Positions 18,425-28,769 are shown, counted from the first letter of the stretch. The stretch: 64,000 nt of DNA from Variovorax jilinensis (GCF_030316885.1 NZ_JASZYQ010000002.1:132001-196000), one strand, 5' to 3'. Notes: a model not told the origin generated them from the letters alone. Numbers and translations: made by a program.

Positions 18425-19710
18425 GCCGCAACGAAGAAGAGCGAGACGAACTGCGCGACGAGCACCTGCGGCGCGCGCTCGCGCACGCGCCCGATCACGC
18501 CGTGGCGCCCGACTGGCGCCTGCGCAAGGCGATCCTCGCGAAGGCGCACGAGGCCATCGGTGCCACCGATCCCGAGACCGATTCGGCTGCGCTGGAGGCC
18601 GCGGCAAGACCCTGGTGGCGCCGGGCACCGGCCGGGCATGGCGGGCGCTCGCGCATGCCGTGGAACGCGGCATTCGCGACCGTGCTGGTTGCTGTTCTGG
18701 TCGGCGTGCTGTGGCATCGGGAACCGGTGCCGGGGCCGGCGCTGGATTCGCAGGCGCCGATGAAGGAGGTGGCGCCGCCTTCGGCGCCTGTGCCCGCCCC
18801 TGCCGCCCGGCCGGACGCGGCGCCGGCGGCCGTGCCGGAGGCTCCGAGCGCAGCGCCATCCGGTTCCTCGTCCTTCCAGGTTCCGATGCCGGGGCTCGAA
18901 TCGCCGTCGATCGACGTGCCGCCCGAACCACCCAATGCACCGCTGCCGCCGGCGGAAAAGCGTGCAGCCCCCGCAGCCGCCGCGCCGGCCAGGACGCAGG
19001 CCGCGCGCACACCTTCGGCCGCGACGCCGGTGACGCCGCCGGCCGCGCCTTCTGCAGCGCCCTTCGCAGCACCGCCAGCGGCACCGCCTTCGGCAGCGCT
19101 GGCGGCACCATCGGCGAGGGAGCGGCGCGACGAAAGCGCGGCCCTGCGTCTGCCAGCGCCGGCCGGCGGGCTGGCGCCAGCACCCGCCGCTGCACCTGCT
19201 GCACCTGCTGCGCCAGCTGCCCCCGCGGCCGCCGCCAAGTCGGCGGCACCCAACGTGCGCACCGACGAGACCGAGCCGCCCAACTTCGAGGCCCTGCGTT
19301 CCTGGAACCGGATCACGATCACGCGGCGCAGCGGCGAAACCCGCAGCCTGCCGCGCACCGATGCGCGCGAGCTCAATGCCCTGCTGGGTTCGGCGGCGCT
19401 GTCGGCGGTCGGTCCGCGACCGCTTGCCGGTGCGCCCGAGTGGCGTGTCACGCTCGAGCGCAATGGCGAGGTGCAGGCGGTGTTCGAGATCGCGGGCTCG
19501 CAGGTGCGCTGGCGCGAAGGCAAGCTGCCGCCGGGCACCGGCGTGCCATCGGGTCCTGCGCTCGCCGCGCTGCGCGAGGCACTCAGCGATGCGGTGCAGC
19601 CGCCGCCGCCACCACCACCGCAGCCGCAGGCAGCACCGGCGCAGGCAGAACCGGCGCAGGCAGAACCGGCCCAGCCAGCGCCACCCGAGCCCTCGGGCAG
19701 CCCGCCCTGA
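18421..19710 (+). CDS. Anti-sigma-factor-like single-pass membrane protein
   Basis: A 429-residue protein. The N-terminal about 75 residues are charged and cytoplasmic (MSRNEEERDELRDEHLRRAL) and would bind the sigma factor. One membrane helix follows at about 82-100 (AAFATVLVAVLVGVL). A long Pro/Ala-rich periplasmic linker runs from about 105 to 280. A folded domain (about 285-395, NFEALRSWNRITITRRSG) ends in a short QAEPA repeat. No zinc-binding anti-sigma HxxxCxxC motif is seen, so the role is inferred from topology and the ATGA overlap with the sigma gene. The linker should reach far into the periplasm. Confidence 0.65.
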   Translation: MSRNEEERDELRDEHLRRALAHAPDHAVAPDWRLRKAILAKAHEAIGATDPETDSAALEAAARPWWRRAPAGHGGRSRMPWNAAFATVLVAVLVGVLWHREPVPGPALDSQAPMKEVAPPSAPVPAPAARPDAAPAAVPEAPSAAPSGSSSFQVPMPGLESPSIDVPPEPPNAPLPPAEKRAAPAAAAPARTQAARTPSAATPVTPPAAPSAAPFAAPPAAPPSAALAAPSARERRDESAALRLPAPAGGLAPAPAAAPAAPAAPAAPAAAAKSAAPNVRTDETEPPNFEALRSWNRITITRRSGETRSLPRTDARELNALLGSAALSAVGPRPLAGAPEWRVTLERNGEVQAVFEIAGSQVRWREGKLPPGTGVPSGPALAALREALSDAVQPPPPPPPQPQAAPAQAEPAQAEPAQPAPPEPSGSPP

Positions 19711-19719
19711 GCGCCCTGG

Positions 19720-20499
19720 CTACAGGTGCTTGAAGTCGGGCGCGCGCTTGCTCAGGAAGGCGTCCATGCCTTCCTTCTGGTCGGCGGTCGCGAACAGCGC
19801 ATGGAACAACCGGCGCTCGAACATCACGCCGTCCGACAGGCCGCTCTCGAAGGCGCGGTTGACCGACTCCTTGGCCGCCATCACGGCGACCTGCGACATC
19901 CCGGCGATCACCAGCGCCGCGCCCAGCGCTTCCTCGGCGAGCTTCTCGTAGGGCACGATGCGGCTCACGAGGCCGGCGCGCTCGGCTTCGGTAGCGTCCA
20001 TCATGCGGGCCGTGAGGGCCATGTCCATGGCCTTCGACTTGCCGACCGCGCGCGGCAGCCGCTGCGTGCCGCCGGCGCCTGGAATGACGCCGATCTTGAT
20101 CTCGGGCTGGCCGAACTTCGCGTTGTCGGCCGCGATGATGAAGTCGCACATCATCGCGAGCTCGCAGCCGCCGCCGAGCGCGAAGCCGCTCACCGCCGCG
20201 ATCACGGGCTTGCGAATCTCGCGGATGGTTTCCCAGTTGCGCGTGATGTAGTCGCCCTTGTAGACGTCGAGGAAGCTGTACTTGGCCATCGCCGCGATGT
20301 CGGCGCCGGCCGCGAAGGCGCGCTCGCTGCCGGTCAGGATGATGCAGCCGATGGCCGGGTCGGCGTCGAAGGCCTTGAGCGCCTGGCCCAGTTCGGTCAT
20401 CAGCGCATCGTTGAGCGCGTTGAGTGCCTTCGGGCGGTTGAGCGTGATGATGCCGACCTTCTCGGCCTCGACGCGCACTTCGATGTTCTCGTAGCTCAT
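19720..20499 (-). CDS. Enoyl-CoA hydratase (crotonase family)
   Basis: Hydrates 2-enoyl-CoA to 3-hydroxyacyl-CoA in fatty acid and branched-chain acid breakdown. The 259-residue protein has both catalytic glutamates of true short-chain hydratases: E113 in [12 protein letters not shown] and E133 in [13 protein letters not shown]. The oxyanion-hole segment AFAAGADI is present too. The ATG at 20499 has AAGGAG at good spacing. It is the last gene of a minus-strand cluster after the M61 peptidase, with a 62-base gap. Confidence 0.93.
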   Translation of the reverse strand: MSYENIEVRVEAEKVGIITLNRPKALNALNDALMTELGQALKAFDADPAIGCIILTGSERAFAAGADIAAMAKYSFLDVYKGDYITRNWETIREIRKPVIAAVSGFALGGGCELAMMCDFIIAADNAKFGQPEIKIGVIPGAGGTQRLPRAVGKSKAMDMALTARMMDATEAERAGLVSRIVPYEKLAEEALGAALVIAGMSQVAVMAAKESVNRAFESGLSDGVMFERRLFHALFATADQKEGMDAFLSKRAPDFKHL

Positions 20500-20561
20500 G
20501 GGGGTCTCCTTGAAACGAACAATCCGTGGGGGCGCCGCAGCGGCTGCTGCGGCTACCGCGA

Positions 20562-22361
20562 CTACTGCGGCTGCAGCCAGGCCGCCATCTTCGCCGCATC
20601 CTGCGCGAACAGGCGCCAGGTCGTGACCCCGGCGGGCAGCACGAGCGGCAGGCGCAGCAGGCGCCGGTCGCGCGCCACCAGCGCAGTGGCGCGCCGCAGC
20701 GGACCGAGGTAGAGCGCCAGGTCGTCGAGCCGCGTGAGCCGCCAGCCCTGGGCGGTCCTGCCCTTGGCCGCAGGCAGTTCGATGCCGATCCATTCGTCGT
20801 TGGCCGCGAAGCCGGCCTGCTCGGCCGCGCCGCCGCGCAGCACCACCTTGACCTGCACGCTGCCCCCGGTCTCGGTCACCCGCAGGCCGAGTTCCTGGGC
20901 CCGCTGGGCCGGATCGTCGAGCGCCGCGACGCCGTGCGCACGCAGCAGCCCGGACAGCGGAAGTTCTTCCGTCGAATGAACCCAGCTTGCGAGCTCGCGC
21001 GCATAGGAGCGGCCACCGACCGCTTCGAGCGCGGCCGCGAAGTCGGCTTCGGTGATCGGGCCACCGCCGGTCTGCTGCCAGAGGAGGCGCATCACCTCGT
21101 CGAGCGAGCCCCTGCCTTCGGCGCGCAGCGTGAGGTCGAAGCACATCGCGACCAGCGCGCCCTTGGTGTAGTAGCTCACGGTGGCGTTGGGCGTCTGTTC
21201 GTCCTGCCGGTAGTACTTGACCCAGGCGTCGAAGCTGGCCTCCGCGACCGACTGCACCAGCCGGCCCGGCGTCTGCATGACCTGGTTGACGGTCTTGTTG
21301 ACCAGTCGAAGGTAGCCGGCGTCGTCGATGCGGCCGGCGCGGCGCAGCAGCAGGTCGTCGTAGTAGCTCGTGAAGCCTTCGAACAGCCACAGCATCTCGG
21401 TGTAGTTCTCGCGGCCGTAGTCGTAGCGCTCGAACTCCGAAGGCCGCAGGCGCTTCACGTTCCAGGTGTGGAAGTATTCGTGGCTGATGAGGCCCAGCAG
21501 CGTGGTGTAGCCTTCGGGATGCTTGCGTGCGTTCAGCTGTGGAAGGTCGCGCCGGGTGCAGATCAGCGCCGTGGAGTGGCGATGCTCGAGACCGCCGTAG
21601 CCATCGTCGACCGCATTCAGCATGAAGACGTAGCGATCGTGCGGCGGCTTCGGTCCGCCGCGCTTGCCGACCTTGTCGCCGTGCCAGAAGCGCATCTGGG
21701 TCTCGCAGATCGCCCGCGTGTCGGCGATCAGCCGCTCGCCGTCGAAGGCAGCCGTGGCGCCCGCGACCACGAAGCGGTGCGGCACGCCGCAGGCCTCGAA
21801 TTCGGCACTCCAGAACGGGCCCAGCTCGACCGGGCTGTCGGCCAGCTCGTCGTAGTCGGCGGCCAGGTAGCTGCCGAAGCCGTGGCGGTCGATCTTGAGC
21901 GGCCGCAGCGCAGTGGCGCAGGACCATCGCGCGCCCGAGCCGGCGGCCGGCACCGGCGGGGCGACCACCTCGAGCGCATGGGCCGCATCGGTGTGGCCCT
22001 CGACCTGCAGGCACAGGCTGGTGCCGTTGAAGAAGCCGCGTCCGGCATCGAGCCAGGCGGTGCGCACCGAGTTGTCGTAGGCGCAGACTTCGTAGCGCAG
22101 TACCAGCGGCTTGTCCGGCGTGCAGGAGATCTCCCAGCTGCACTTGTCGAGCTGCCGCAGCGCGAGCCGGCGCCGGCCTTGCAGCGCGCGCAACTGCTGC
22201 AGGTTCTTCGAGAACTCGCGCAGCAGGTAGCTGCCCGGAATCCATGCCGGCAGCGCCACGCGCTGCAGCGCGGCCGGTTCGGCGATGGTCAGCGTGACGG
22301 CGAACAGGTGCGCGTTGCGGTCCGCGCACTCGACGCGGCAGTGGACGGCCGGCGTGGCCAT
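20562..22361 (-). CDS. M61 family metalloaminopeptidase with PDZ domain
   Basis: A 599-residue zinc peptidase of the glycyl aminopeptidase family. The catalytic HEYFH (H294-E295-x-x-H298) is followed by [20 protein letters not shown], which holds the third ligand and the GFTxYY family motif. A C-terminal PDZ-like region (about 470-560, [27 protein letters not shown]) follows. No signal peptide is visible from the start at 22361. That start overlaps the dsbC stop by one base (TGATG), so it is probably coupled to dsbC. The natural substrate is unknown. Confidence 0.9.
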   Translation of the reverse strand: MATPAVHCRVECADRNAHLFAVTLTIAEPAALQRVALPAWIPGSYLLREFSKNLQQLRALQGRRRLALRQLDKCSWEISCTPDKPLVLRYEVCAYDNSVRTAWLDAGRGFFNGTSLCLQVEGHTDAAHALEVVAPPVPAAGSGARWSCATALRPLKIDRHGFGSYLAADYDELADSPVELGPFWSAEFEACGVPHRFVVAGATAAFDGERLIADTRAICETQMRFWHGDKVGKRGGPKPPHDRYVFMLNAVDDGYGGLEHRHSTALICTRRDLPQLNARKHPEGYTTLLGLISHEYFHTWNVKRLRPSEFERYDYGRENYTEMLWLFEGFTSYYDDLLLRRAGRIDDAGYLRLVNKTVNQVMQTPGRLVQSVAEASFDAWVKYYRQDEQTPNATVSYYTKGALVAMCFDLTLRAEGRGSLDEVMRLLWQQTGGGPITEADFAAALEAVGGRSYARELASWVHSTEELPLSGLLRAHGVAALDDPAQRAQELGLRVTETGGSVQVKVVLRGGAAEQAGFAANDEWIGIELPAAKGRTAQGWRLTRLDDLALYLGPLRRATALVARDRRLLRLPLVLPAGVTTWRLFAQDAAKMAAWLQPQ

Positions 22362-23113
22362 CAGTTGACGGCGGAGAGTTGCTTCTCGACCTGCGCGGCC
22401 GGAATGGCGCCCGGCGTGCGCGTGCCGTCGGCGAAGATCAGGGTCGGCGTGCCCGTGATGTTGTACTTCTGGCCGAACTCGCGGTTGCGCGTGAGGGCTG
22501 CGGTGTCGCATTCGGCGTTGGCCGGCATCACGCCGCGCTGCATCCAGTCGTCCCAGACCTTGGCCTTGTCCTTGGCGCACCAGATGTTGCGCGACTTGGT
22601 GACCGAATCGGGACCCAGCACCGGATAGAGGAAGAGCTGGATCGTGACGTTGTCGATCTTCATCAGGTCGCGCTCGAACTGCTTGCAGTAGCCGCAGTTG
22701 GGATCGGCGAACACCGCGAGCCGGCGCTTGCCGTTGCCGCGCACCATCTTGATCGCGTCCTTGGTCGGCAGCTTGTCGAAGGCCACCTCGCTGAGCTTGG
22801 CGACCCGTTCCTCGGTGAGGTTGCGGCGCTCCTTGAGGTCGAACAGACTGCCCTGCAGCAGGTAGTTGCCCTGCTCGTCGGTATAGAAGATGTCGAAGCC
22901 GTTGACGCGCACTTCGTAGAGGCCCGGCAGCGGCGCCTTCGTGACTTCGTCGATCTTGGCGAACTGCGGGATGCGCCCGAGGTTCTTGCGGATCTCGGCT
23001 TCGCCTGCGTGGACGGCGAGCGCCGAGCCCAGCGCAGTGGCCGCGAGCGCGGCGAGGAGAAGGGGGCGGAGTTGCTGCAGTTTCATGATGGAGAAGGTGT
23101 TCCGGGCGTTCAT
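22361..23113 (-). CDS. dsbC: Thiol:disulfide interchange protein DsbC
   Basis: Periplasmic disulfide isomerase of 250 residues. A signal peptide (to about residue 37, VHAG) precedes the N-terminal dimerisation domain (about 38-100). The thioredoxin-fold domain follows with active site C140-GYC143 in [12 protein letters not shown]. The cis-Pro loop is [10 protein letters not shown]. The start ATG overlaps the stop of the upstream monooxygenase gene (ATGA), supporting 23113; an internal ATG at 23086 gives a more typical signal peptide and cannot be excluded. Its electron donor DsbD is not in the window. Confidence 0.93.
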   Translation of the reverse strand: MNARNTFSIMKLQQLRPLLLAALAATALGSALAVHAGEAEIRKNLGRIPQFAKIDEVTKAPLPGLYEVRVNGFDIFYTDEQGNYLLQGSLFDLKERRNLTEERVAKLSEVAFDKLPTKDAIKMVRGNGKRRLAVFADPNCGYCKQFERDLMKIDNVTIQLFLYPVLGPDSVTKSRNIWCAKDKAKVWDDWMQRGVMPANAECDTAALTRNREFGQKYNITGTPTLIFADGTRTPGAIPAAQVEKQLSAVN

Positions 23114-24225
23114 TGCAGGCCCATGGCCTGGCGCGCGATCCAGTTCTTGACGAGTCGCGTGCGGTCGAAGCCGCGCATGCCCCAGTTGCGCAAGGCGGGA
23201 AGCGGGTCGGCGCTGTGGGCGAAGAGCTGCTGCAGGCCGTCGGTGGCCAGGCTCATCGACAGCACGTCGGTGCGGCGGGCACGTTCGTAGCGGCGCAGCA
23301 GGCGAGCATCGCCCACGCTGCGCCAGTAGTCACGGGTGCGGATGACCTCGGCCAGTGCGGCGACGTCGGCCAGGCCGAGGTTGAGGCCCTGGCCGGCCAG
23401 CGGATGCACGGTGTGGGCGGCGTCGCCCGCCAGCGCCCAGGCGCCGCCGTCGGCGAAGGCGCCGGTCCAGCGGTCGGCGATGGCGCGCTGCAGCGGCCAG
23501 GCCGCGCGCTCGCTCGTCAGGGTGAAGGCGCCGAGTGCATCGTGGCTGGCCGCGCGCAGCGCCTCGCAGAAGGCTTCGGCGGGCAGCGCCTGCAGCGCCG
23601 GCGCGCGGAACTGGTCGACCGACCACACCAGCGCCAGCGAGCGCTCGGTGTCGCCCAGCGGCAGCAGCGCGAGCACCTCGCCCTTGTCGTTGAACCACTG
23701 CCGGGCGACGCCGTCGTGCGCCTGCGCGGCCTCGAGCCGGGCCGCGATCGCGTGCTGCGGATAGCGCGTGACCTCGTAGCCGACGCCGAGGGCTTCGCGC
23801 GTGGCGCTGATGCGGCCTTCGCAGACCACGGTGAGCGGCGCGGCAACGGCTTCGGCCACCACCTCGACGCGCGGCTGGAAACGCACCGCGTCGCCCAGCT
23901 GGCGCTCGAGCGCCGGCACATCGACGATCCAGGCCAGCGCGTCGACCTTCTGGCGCCCGGCGGCGAACTGGACGCGGCCGCCCTCGTCGCCGTGCACGAG
24001 CATCTCGCGCACCGGCGTGGCGTGCGCGGCATCCGGCCAGGCGCGCAGGGATTCGAGCAGGGCCTTGGAGGCCGAGTTGAGGGCATAGGCGCGGACGTCT
24101 GCGCCGGCCGGCGGCGCAGCGGGCGCCACCAGGGCCACGCGCACCCTTTCGCGTGCCAGCAGGAGGGCCAGCGTGCGGCCGACGATGCCGGCGCCGCGAA
24201 TGCAAACTTCGGGGGGAAGGGCCAT
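23110..24225 (-). CDS. UbiH/UbiF/VisC-family FAD-dependent monooxygenase
   Basis: Flavoprotein hydroxylase, predicted to hydroxylate the ubiquinone ring. The 371-residue protein opens with the dinucleotide-binding IRGAGIVGRTLALLLARE. It later has the FAD ribityl-binding segment GDAAHTVHPLAGQGLNLGLADV typical of ubiquinone hydroxylases. I chose the ATG at 24225 because the Rossmann fold begins directly after it; a longer frame from 24270 lacks homology. Which ring position it hydroxylates cannot be decided. It leads the ubiH-dsbC-M61-ech cluster. Confidence 0.88.
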   Translation of the reverse strand: MALPPEVCIRGAGIVGRTLALLLARERVRVALVAPAAPPAGADVRAYALNSASKALLESLRAWPDAAHATPVREMLVHGDEGGRVQFAAGRQKVDALAWIVDVPALERQLGDAVRFQPRVEVVAEAVAAPLTVVCEGRISATREALGVGYEVTRYPQHAIAARLEAAQAHDGVARQWFNDKGEVLALLPLGDTERSLALVWSVDQFRAPALQALPAEAFCEALRAASHDALGAFTLTSERAAWPLQRAIADRWTGAFADGGAWALAGDAAHTVHPLAGQGLNLGLADVAALAEVIRTRDYWRSVGDARLLRRYERARRTDVLSMSLATDGLQQLFAHSADPLPALRNWGMRGFDRTRLVKNWIARQAMGLQ

Positions 24226-24298
24226 CGCCGGATTGTAGGAGGCCGGGCGTCCGACGGCAGGCGGCCTCACAATCCGGGGCTACAGAAAGGATCCGCGC

Positions 24299-25183
24299 GT
24301 GAACGAAGCCCCCGAATTCGATGTCCGAGCCACCATCGCCCGCCTCTTCGTCTATCCGGTCAAGTCCTGCGCGGGCGTCGAGCTCGACGAGGCATTGCTG
24401 GTCGAGACCGGCCTCGAGTTCGATCGCGCCTGGATGGTGGTCGACGAGCACGGCGAATTCGTCACCCAGCGCGAGCTCCCGCGCATGGCGCTGATCCGGC
24501 CACAGCTCAGGCACTCCGAGATGGTGCTGCGCGCGCCCGGCATGCTCGCGCTGCACATCGCCTTCGACCGGGTCGAGCAGGCGACCCGCGTCAAGGTCTG
24601 GAACGACGAGGTCGCCGCCTACGACATGGGCGACATCGCGGCCCAGTGGTTCAGCGACTTCCTCTCCGAGCCGGAGCGCCCGCGCAAGCTGCGCCTGGCG
24701 CGCTTCGATCCCGAGCAGCAGCGGCTGTCGAGCCTGAAATGGACCGAGGGCGTCGAGGCCCCGAACCAGTTCGCCGACGGCTTTCCGCTGCTGGTGGCGA
24801 GCGAGGCCTCGCTCGCCGAGCTCAACGAGCGGCTGGCGGCAGGCGGCCACGCGGCGGTCGGCATCGAGCGCTTCCGGCCCAACGTGGTGCTGGCCGGCAT
24901 CGAGGCCCACGACGAGGACCGGGTCGAGACCCTGCACATCACGACCGCCGAGGGCGAGGTGCTGGTGCGTCCGGTGAAGCCCTGCGCCCGTTGCCCGATT
25001 CCCGACATCGACCCGCAGACCGCCATCAGCAGCCCCGAGGTCGGCGACACCCTGCGCAGCTACCGTGCCGATCCGCGCGTCGACGGCGCCATCACCTTCG
25101 GCGTGAACACCATCGTGCTGCAGGGCATCGAGCACGCGCTGCGCGTCGGCCAGCCGGTCGGCGGCAACCTGCGCTTCGATTGA
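24299..25183 (+). CDS. MOSC domain-containing protein (YcbX-like)
   Basis: A 294-residue protein with a MOSC N-terminal beta-barrel (LFVYPVKSCAGVELDEA, residues about 16-70) and a C-terminal MOSC domain (about 140-290) containing KPCARCPIPDIDP. MOSC domains carry molybdenum cofactor or move sulfur; YcbX acts on N-hydroxylated compounds. The GTG at 24299 has GAAAGGA upstream. No ferredoxin domain is attached, unlike enterobacterial YcbX. Confidence 0.88.
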   Translation: MNEAPEFDVRATIARLFVYPVKSCAGVELDEALLVETGLEFDRAWMVVDEHGEFVTQRELPRMALIRPQLRHSEMVLRAPGMLALHIAFDRVEQATRVKVWNDEVAAYDMGDIAAQWFSDFLSEPERPRKLRLARFDPEQQRLSSLKWTEGVEAPNQFADGFPLLVASEASLAELNERLAAGGHAAVGIERFRPNVVLAGIEAHDEDRVETLHITTAEGEVLVRPVKPCARCPIPDIDPQTAISSPEVGDTLRSYRADPRVDGAITFGVNTIVLQGIEHALRVGQPVGGNLRFD

Positions 25184-25233
25184 AGCAGCCTAAAATGCGC
25201 GGTTCCCCCCAGCATTCCTGAAAGCACCCCGCC

Positions 25234-26325
25234 ATGAGCCTCCAGTGCGGCATCGTCGGCCTGCCCAACGTCGGCAAGTCCACTCTCTTCAATGCCTTGA
25301 CCAAGGCAGGCATCGCGGCCGAGAACTATCCCTTCTGCACCATCGAGCCCAACGTGGGCGTGGTCGAGGTGCCCGATCCGCGGCTCGACGCGCTGAGCGC
25401 GATCGTGAAGCCCGAGCGCGTGGTGCCGGCGATCGTCGAGTTCGTCGACATCGCGGGCCTGGTGGCCGGTGCCAGCCAGGGCGAAGGCCTCGGCAACCAG
25501 TTCCTGGCCCACATCCGCGAGACCGACGCGATCGTCAACGTGGTGCGCTGCTTCGAGGACGACAACGTGATCCACGTGGCCGGCAAGGTCGACCCGATCT
25601 CCGACATCGAGGTGATCCAGACCGAGCTTTGCCTGGCCGACCTGTCGACGGTCGAGAAGGCGCTTCATCGCCACACCAAGACCGCGCGCTCGGGCGACAA
25701 GGAAGCCATCAAGCTGGTGGCGCTGCTCGAGAAATGCCAGGCCGCGCTCAACGAGAACAAGCCGGTGCGCTCGATCGAGTTCAGCAAGGAAGACAAGCCG
25801 CTGGTCAAGCAGTTCTCGCTGATCACGGCCAAGCCGGCGATGTTCGTCGGCAACGTGTCCGAGGACGGCTTCGAGAACAACCCCTTCCTCGACCGCCTGC
25901 GCGAATACGCCGCCGCGCAGAACGCGCCCGTGGTCGCGATCTGCGCCAAGATCGAGGCCGAGCTGGCCGACATGGACGACGAGGACCGCAAGATGTTCCT
26001 GGCCGAGATCGGCCAGGAGGAGCCGGGCCTGAACCGCCTGATCCGTGCCGCCTACACGCTGCTGGGCCTGCAGACCTACTTCACCGCCGGCGTGAAGGAA
26101 GTGCGCGCCTGGACCATCCACATCGGCGACACCGGCCCGCAGGCGGCCGGCGTGATCCACACCGATTTCGAGAAGGGCTACATCCGGGCCCAGACCATCG
26201 CCTACAACGACTTCATCGCCTACAAGGGCGAGCAGGGCGCCAAGGACGCGGGCAAGATGCGCGCCGAAGGCAAGGACTACGTCGTCAAGGATGGCGACGT
26301 TATGAACTTCCTTTTCAGCTCCTGA
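25234..26325 (+). CDS. ychF: Redox-regulated ATPase/GTPase YchF (OLA1)
   Basis: Universally conserved P-loop protein of 363 residues that binds ribosomes and prefers ATP. The P-loop is GLPNVGKST at residues 8-16. The G3 region is [10 protein letters not shown], and the G4 position reads NVSE in place of NKxD, which is the YchF signature. The C-terminal TGS-like DUF933 domain ends with [18 protein letters not shown]. It follows the MOSC gene by 50 bases, with a TAAAAT -10-like sequence at 25191-25196. Confidence 0.97.
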   Translation: MSLQCGIVGLPNVGKSTLFNALTKAGIAAENYPFCTIEPNVGVVEVPDPRLDALSAIVKPERVVPAIVEFVDIAGLVAGASQGEGLGNQFLAHIRETDAIVNVVRCFEDDNVIHVAGKVDPISDIEVIQTELCLADLSTVEKALHRHTKTARSGDKEAIKLVALLEKCQAALNENKPVRSIEFSKEDKPLVKQFSLITAKPAMFVGNVSEDGFENNPFLDRLREYAAAQNAPVVAICAKIEAELADMDDEDRKMFLAEIGQEEPGLNRLIRAAYTLLGLQTYFTAGVKEVRAWTIHIGDTGPQAAGVIHTDFEKGYIRAQTIAYNDFIAYKGEQGAKDAGKMRAEGKDYVVKDGDVMNFLFSS

Positions 26326-26338
26326 CGCCTGGCCCGCA

Positions 26339-27013
26339 ATGCTCACCGTCCACCATCTGAACAACTCGCGCTCGCAGCGTGTTCTGTGGCTGCTCGAGGA
26401 GCTGGGCCTGCCCTACGAGGTCGTGCGCTACGAGCGCGATCCGAAGACCATGCTCGCGCCGCCGGCCCTGAAGGCCGTGCATCCGCTCGGCAAGTCGCCC
26501 GTGGTCGTGACAGAGGACGGCCTCGTGCTGGCCGAGTCGGGTGCCATCATCGAAACCGTGATCGAGCGCTACGGCCAGGGCCGGCTGGCACCGCCGCCCG
26601 GCGGCGCCGAGGCGCTGCGCTATCGCTACTGGCTGCACTACGCCGAAGGCTCGGCCATGCCGCCGCTGCTGCTCCAGCTGATGTTCGGCCGCATCGAGCA
26701 GGCACGCATGCCCTTCTTCGCCAGGCCGATCGCGCGCTCGATCGCCAGCGGCGCCCGCAAGGCCTTCATCCTGCCGAGCATCCGCACGCACCTTGACTTC
26801 ATGGAGGGCGAGCTCGGCAAGGGCCCATGGTTTGCGGGCGACCACTTCACGGGTGCCGACATCCAGATGAGCTTTCCGGTCGAGGCGGCGCGCGCCCGTG
26901 GCGGCCTCGACGAATCGCGGCCACGCCTGATGGCCTGGCTCGACCGGATCCATGCCAGGCCCGCGTACGGCCGCGCGCTCGAGCGCGGCGGTCCCTACGC
27001 GCTCCTGAAGTAA
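26339..27013 (+). CDS. Glutathione S-transferase family protein
   Basis: A 224-residue soluble protein. The thioredoxin-like N-terminal domain (LTVHHLNNSRSQRVLWLLEELGLPYE, and LGKSPVVVTEDGLVLAESGAI with the glutathione-contacting ES) is followed by an all-helical domain (about 95-215). It belongs to the yeast Gtt1/bacterial GST class; the substrate is unknown. It starts 13 bases after ychF and is probably co-transcribed. Confidence 0.9.
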   Translation: MLTVHHLNNSRSQRVLWLLEELGLPYEVVRYERDPKTMLAPPALKAVHPLGKSPVVVTEDGLVLAESGAIIETVIERYGQGRLAPPPGGAEALRYRYWLHYAEGSAMPPLLLQLMFGRIEQARMPFFARPIARSIASGARKAFILPSIRTHLDFMEGELGKGPWFAGDHFTGADIQMSFPVEAARARGGLDESRPRLMAWLDRIHARPAYGRALERGGPYALLK

Positions 27014-27032
27014 GGCGCCACTCGGCGGCGGC

Positions 27033-27506
27033 TCAGCTGTTGGGCCAGATGTAGAGCAGCGCCACCGTCATCGTCACATAGCGCGCGAACTTGCCGATCG
27101 CCATGTAGAAGACGCAGGGCCAGAACGACAGCTTGAGCCAGCCCGCGACCGCACACAGCGGATCGCCGACGATCGGCAGCCAGGACAGCAGGCAGGCCTT
27201 GGGCCCGAGCCGTTCGAGCCAGCCCAGCACGCGCAGGTGATGCTTCGAGTGCGAGTACTTGTCGGCCACCTTGTGGGCGCCGTAGCCCATCCACCAGTCG
27301 ACCATGCCGCCCAGGGTGTTGCCGAGCGTCGCCACCCCGATGGCCGGCCAGAACATGTCGGGATTGAGCTTGAGCAATCCGAACAGCACCGGCTCCGAGC
27401 CCACCGGCAGCAGCGTCGCCGACACGAAGGCGGCGATGAACACCGTGCTGAGCCCGTACTGCGGAAGCGCGAGGAGCGCAAGAAGTGAGTCGAGCCAGGC
27501 TTGCAT
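27033..27506 (-). CDS. YqaA-family inner-membrane protein (SNARE-associated/DedA-related)
   Basis: A 157-residue multi-pass membrane protein. The motif GNTLGGMVDWWMGYG and the reentrant-loop-like SWLPIVGDPLCAVAGWL match YqaA/VTT-domain proteins, relatives of DedA lipid scramblases and transporters. I placed the start at the ATG at 27506; upstream sequence in frame is not hydrophobic and looks non-coding. The gene converges on the GST gene and diverges from dusB. Confidence 0.85.
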   Translation of the reverse strand: MQAWLDSLLALLALPQYGLSTVFIAAFVSATLLPVGSEPVLFGLLKLNPDMFWPAIGVATLGNTLGGMVDWWMGYGAHKVADKYSHSKHHLRVLGWLERLGPKACLLSWLPIVGDPLCAVAGWLKLSFWPCVFYMAIGKFARYVTMTVALLYIWPNS

Positions 27507-27612
27507 GTGTGCGGCGAGTATAGAAAGGAGCCGCCGGGCTCCGGCGTAGGCAGGAACCCTCGGACCGCGCCATCGGCCGCCTGTCACCTGCGTGCGCAAT
27601 CAGTGCAAATCG

Positions 27613-27644
27613 TTGCAGCCGCGGGCTCGGCGCGCCGCTACAAT
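27613..27644 (+). promoter_or_regulatory. Candidate promoter of the dusB-fis-purH cluster
   Basis: A TACAAT hexamer (27639-27644) lies 45 bases before the dusB ATG. TTGCAG (27613-27618) is upstream, but at 20 bases the spacing is longer than ideal. The -10 is convincing, the -35 is weak; the T-rich stretch after 27650 would be in the leader. Confidence 0.4.
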
Positions 27645-27688
27645 CGTGCCTCATTTTTCAGCACCCCGGCGCGCGCCAGATTTCCTTC

Positions 27689-28750
27689 ATGACCCTGCAG
27701 ATCGGCCACATCGCGCTGGAGAACAGCCTGTTCGTCGCGCCCATGGCGGGCGTCACGGACCGGCCTTTCCGCATGCTGTGCCGCGAACTCGGCGCCGGCT
27801 ACGCGGTGAGCGAGATGGTCACCTCGCGCAAGGAACTGTGGGGCACGCTCAAGACTTCGCGCCGCGCCAATCACGAAGGTGAGCCGGGCCCCGTTTCGGT
27901 GCAGATCGCCGGCACCGACGCCGACATGATGGCCGAGGCTGCGGCCTACAACATCGATCGCGGCGCTCAGATCATCGACATCAACATGGGCTGCCCGGCC
28001 AAGAAGGTCTGCAACAAGTGGGCCGGCTCCGCGCTCATGCGCGACGAGCCGCTGGCGCTCGAGATCGTCGAGGCCGTGGTGCGCGCGGCGCTGCCGCACC
28101 GGGTGCCGGTCACGCTCAAGATGCGCACCGGCTGGAGCGACGAGCATCGCAACGCGGTGGCGCTGGCGCGCCGCTTCGAGGCCGCGGGCGTGCAGATGCT
28201 CACGGTGCACGGGCGCACGCGCGAGCAGGGCTACAAGGGCTTCGCCGAATACGACACCATCGCCGCGGTCAAGGCCGCGGTGCGCATTCCGGTGGTTGCC
28301 AACGGCGACGTGAATTCGCCAGAGAAGGCGCGCGACGTGTTCGCCGCCACCGGCGCCGATGCCGTCATGGTCGGCCGCGCGGCGCAGGGGCGGCCGTGGA
28401 TCTTCCGCGAAATCGCGCACTTCCTCGCCACCGGCACGCACCTGGCGCCGCCGCTCGTGGCGGAGGTGCGGCGCCTGCTGCTCGACCACCTGCAGCAGCA
28501 CTACGGGCTCTACGGCGACTACAGCGGCGTGCGCACCGCGCGCAAGCACATCGGGTGGTACGTGCGCACGCTGCCGGGCGGCGAGGCCTTCCGCGCCGAG
28601 ATGAACCGCATCGAGGACTGCGAGGCGCAATGGCACGCCGTGGCCGCGTTCTTCGATGCGCTGGGCGCCCAGATGGACCGCATTCCGGTCATTGCCGCGG
28701 AGCCGGCGAGCGAGGTCGAGGACGAACCGTCGGCCGACCTCGCGGCCTGA
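27689..28750 (+). CDS. dusB: tRNA-dihydrouridine synthase B
   Basis: Flavoenzyme that reduces uridine in the tRNA D-loop with NADPH. The 353-residue protein has the FMN/TIM-barrel start LFVAPMAGVTDRPFR. The catalytic region is DINMGCPAKKV, followed by MRTGWSDEHRN, HGRTREQGY and VANGDVNS. The gene directly precedes fis, the same dusB-fis order as in enterobacteria, where dusB translation boosts fis expression. Confidence 0.95.
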   Translation: MTLQIGHIALENSLFVAPMAGVTDRPFRMLCRELGAGYAVSEMVTSRKELWGTLKTSRRANHEGEPGPVSVQIAGTDADMMAEAAAYNIDRGAQIIDINMGCPAKKVCNKWAGSALMRDEPLALEIVEAVVRAALPHRVPVTLKMRTGWSDEHRNAVALARRFEAAGVQMLTVHGRTREQGYKGFAEYDTIAAVKAAVRIPVVANGDVNSPEKARDVFAATGADAVMVGRAAQGRPWIFREIAHFLATGTHLAPPLVAEVRRLLLDHLQQHYGLYGDYSGVRTARKHIGWYVRTLPGGEAFRAEMNRIEDCEAQWHAVAAFFDALGAQMDRIPVIAAEPASEVEDEPSADLAA

Positions 28751-28769
28751 TCGACGCCGGGAAACGAGC

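Noticed and set aside
18750..19260. Pro/Ala-rich stretch of the anti-sigma-like gene as a possible frameshift or non-coding insert
   Set aside because: The frame stays open, is flanked by a membrane helix and a folded domain, and such linkers are normal in periplasm-spanning proteins.
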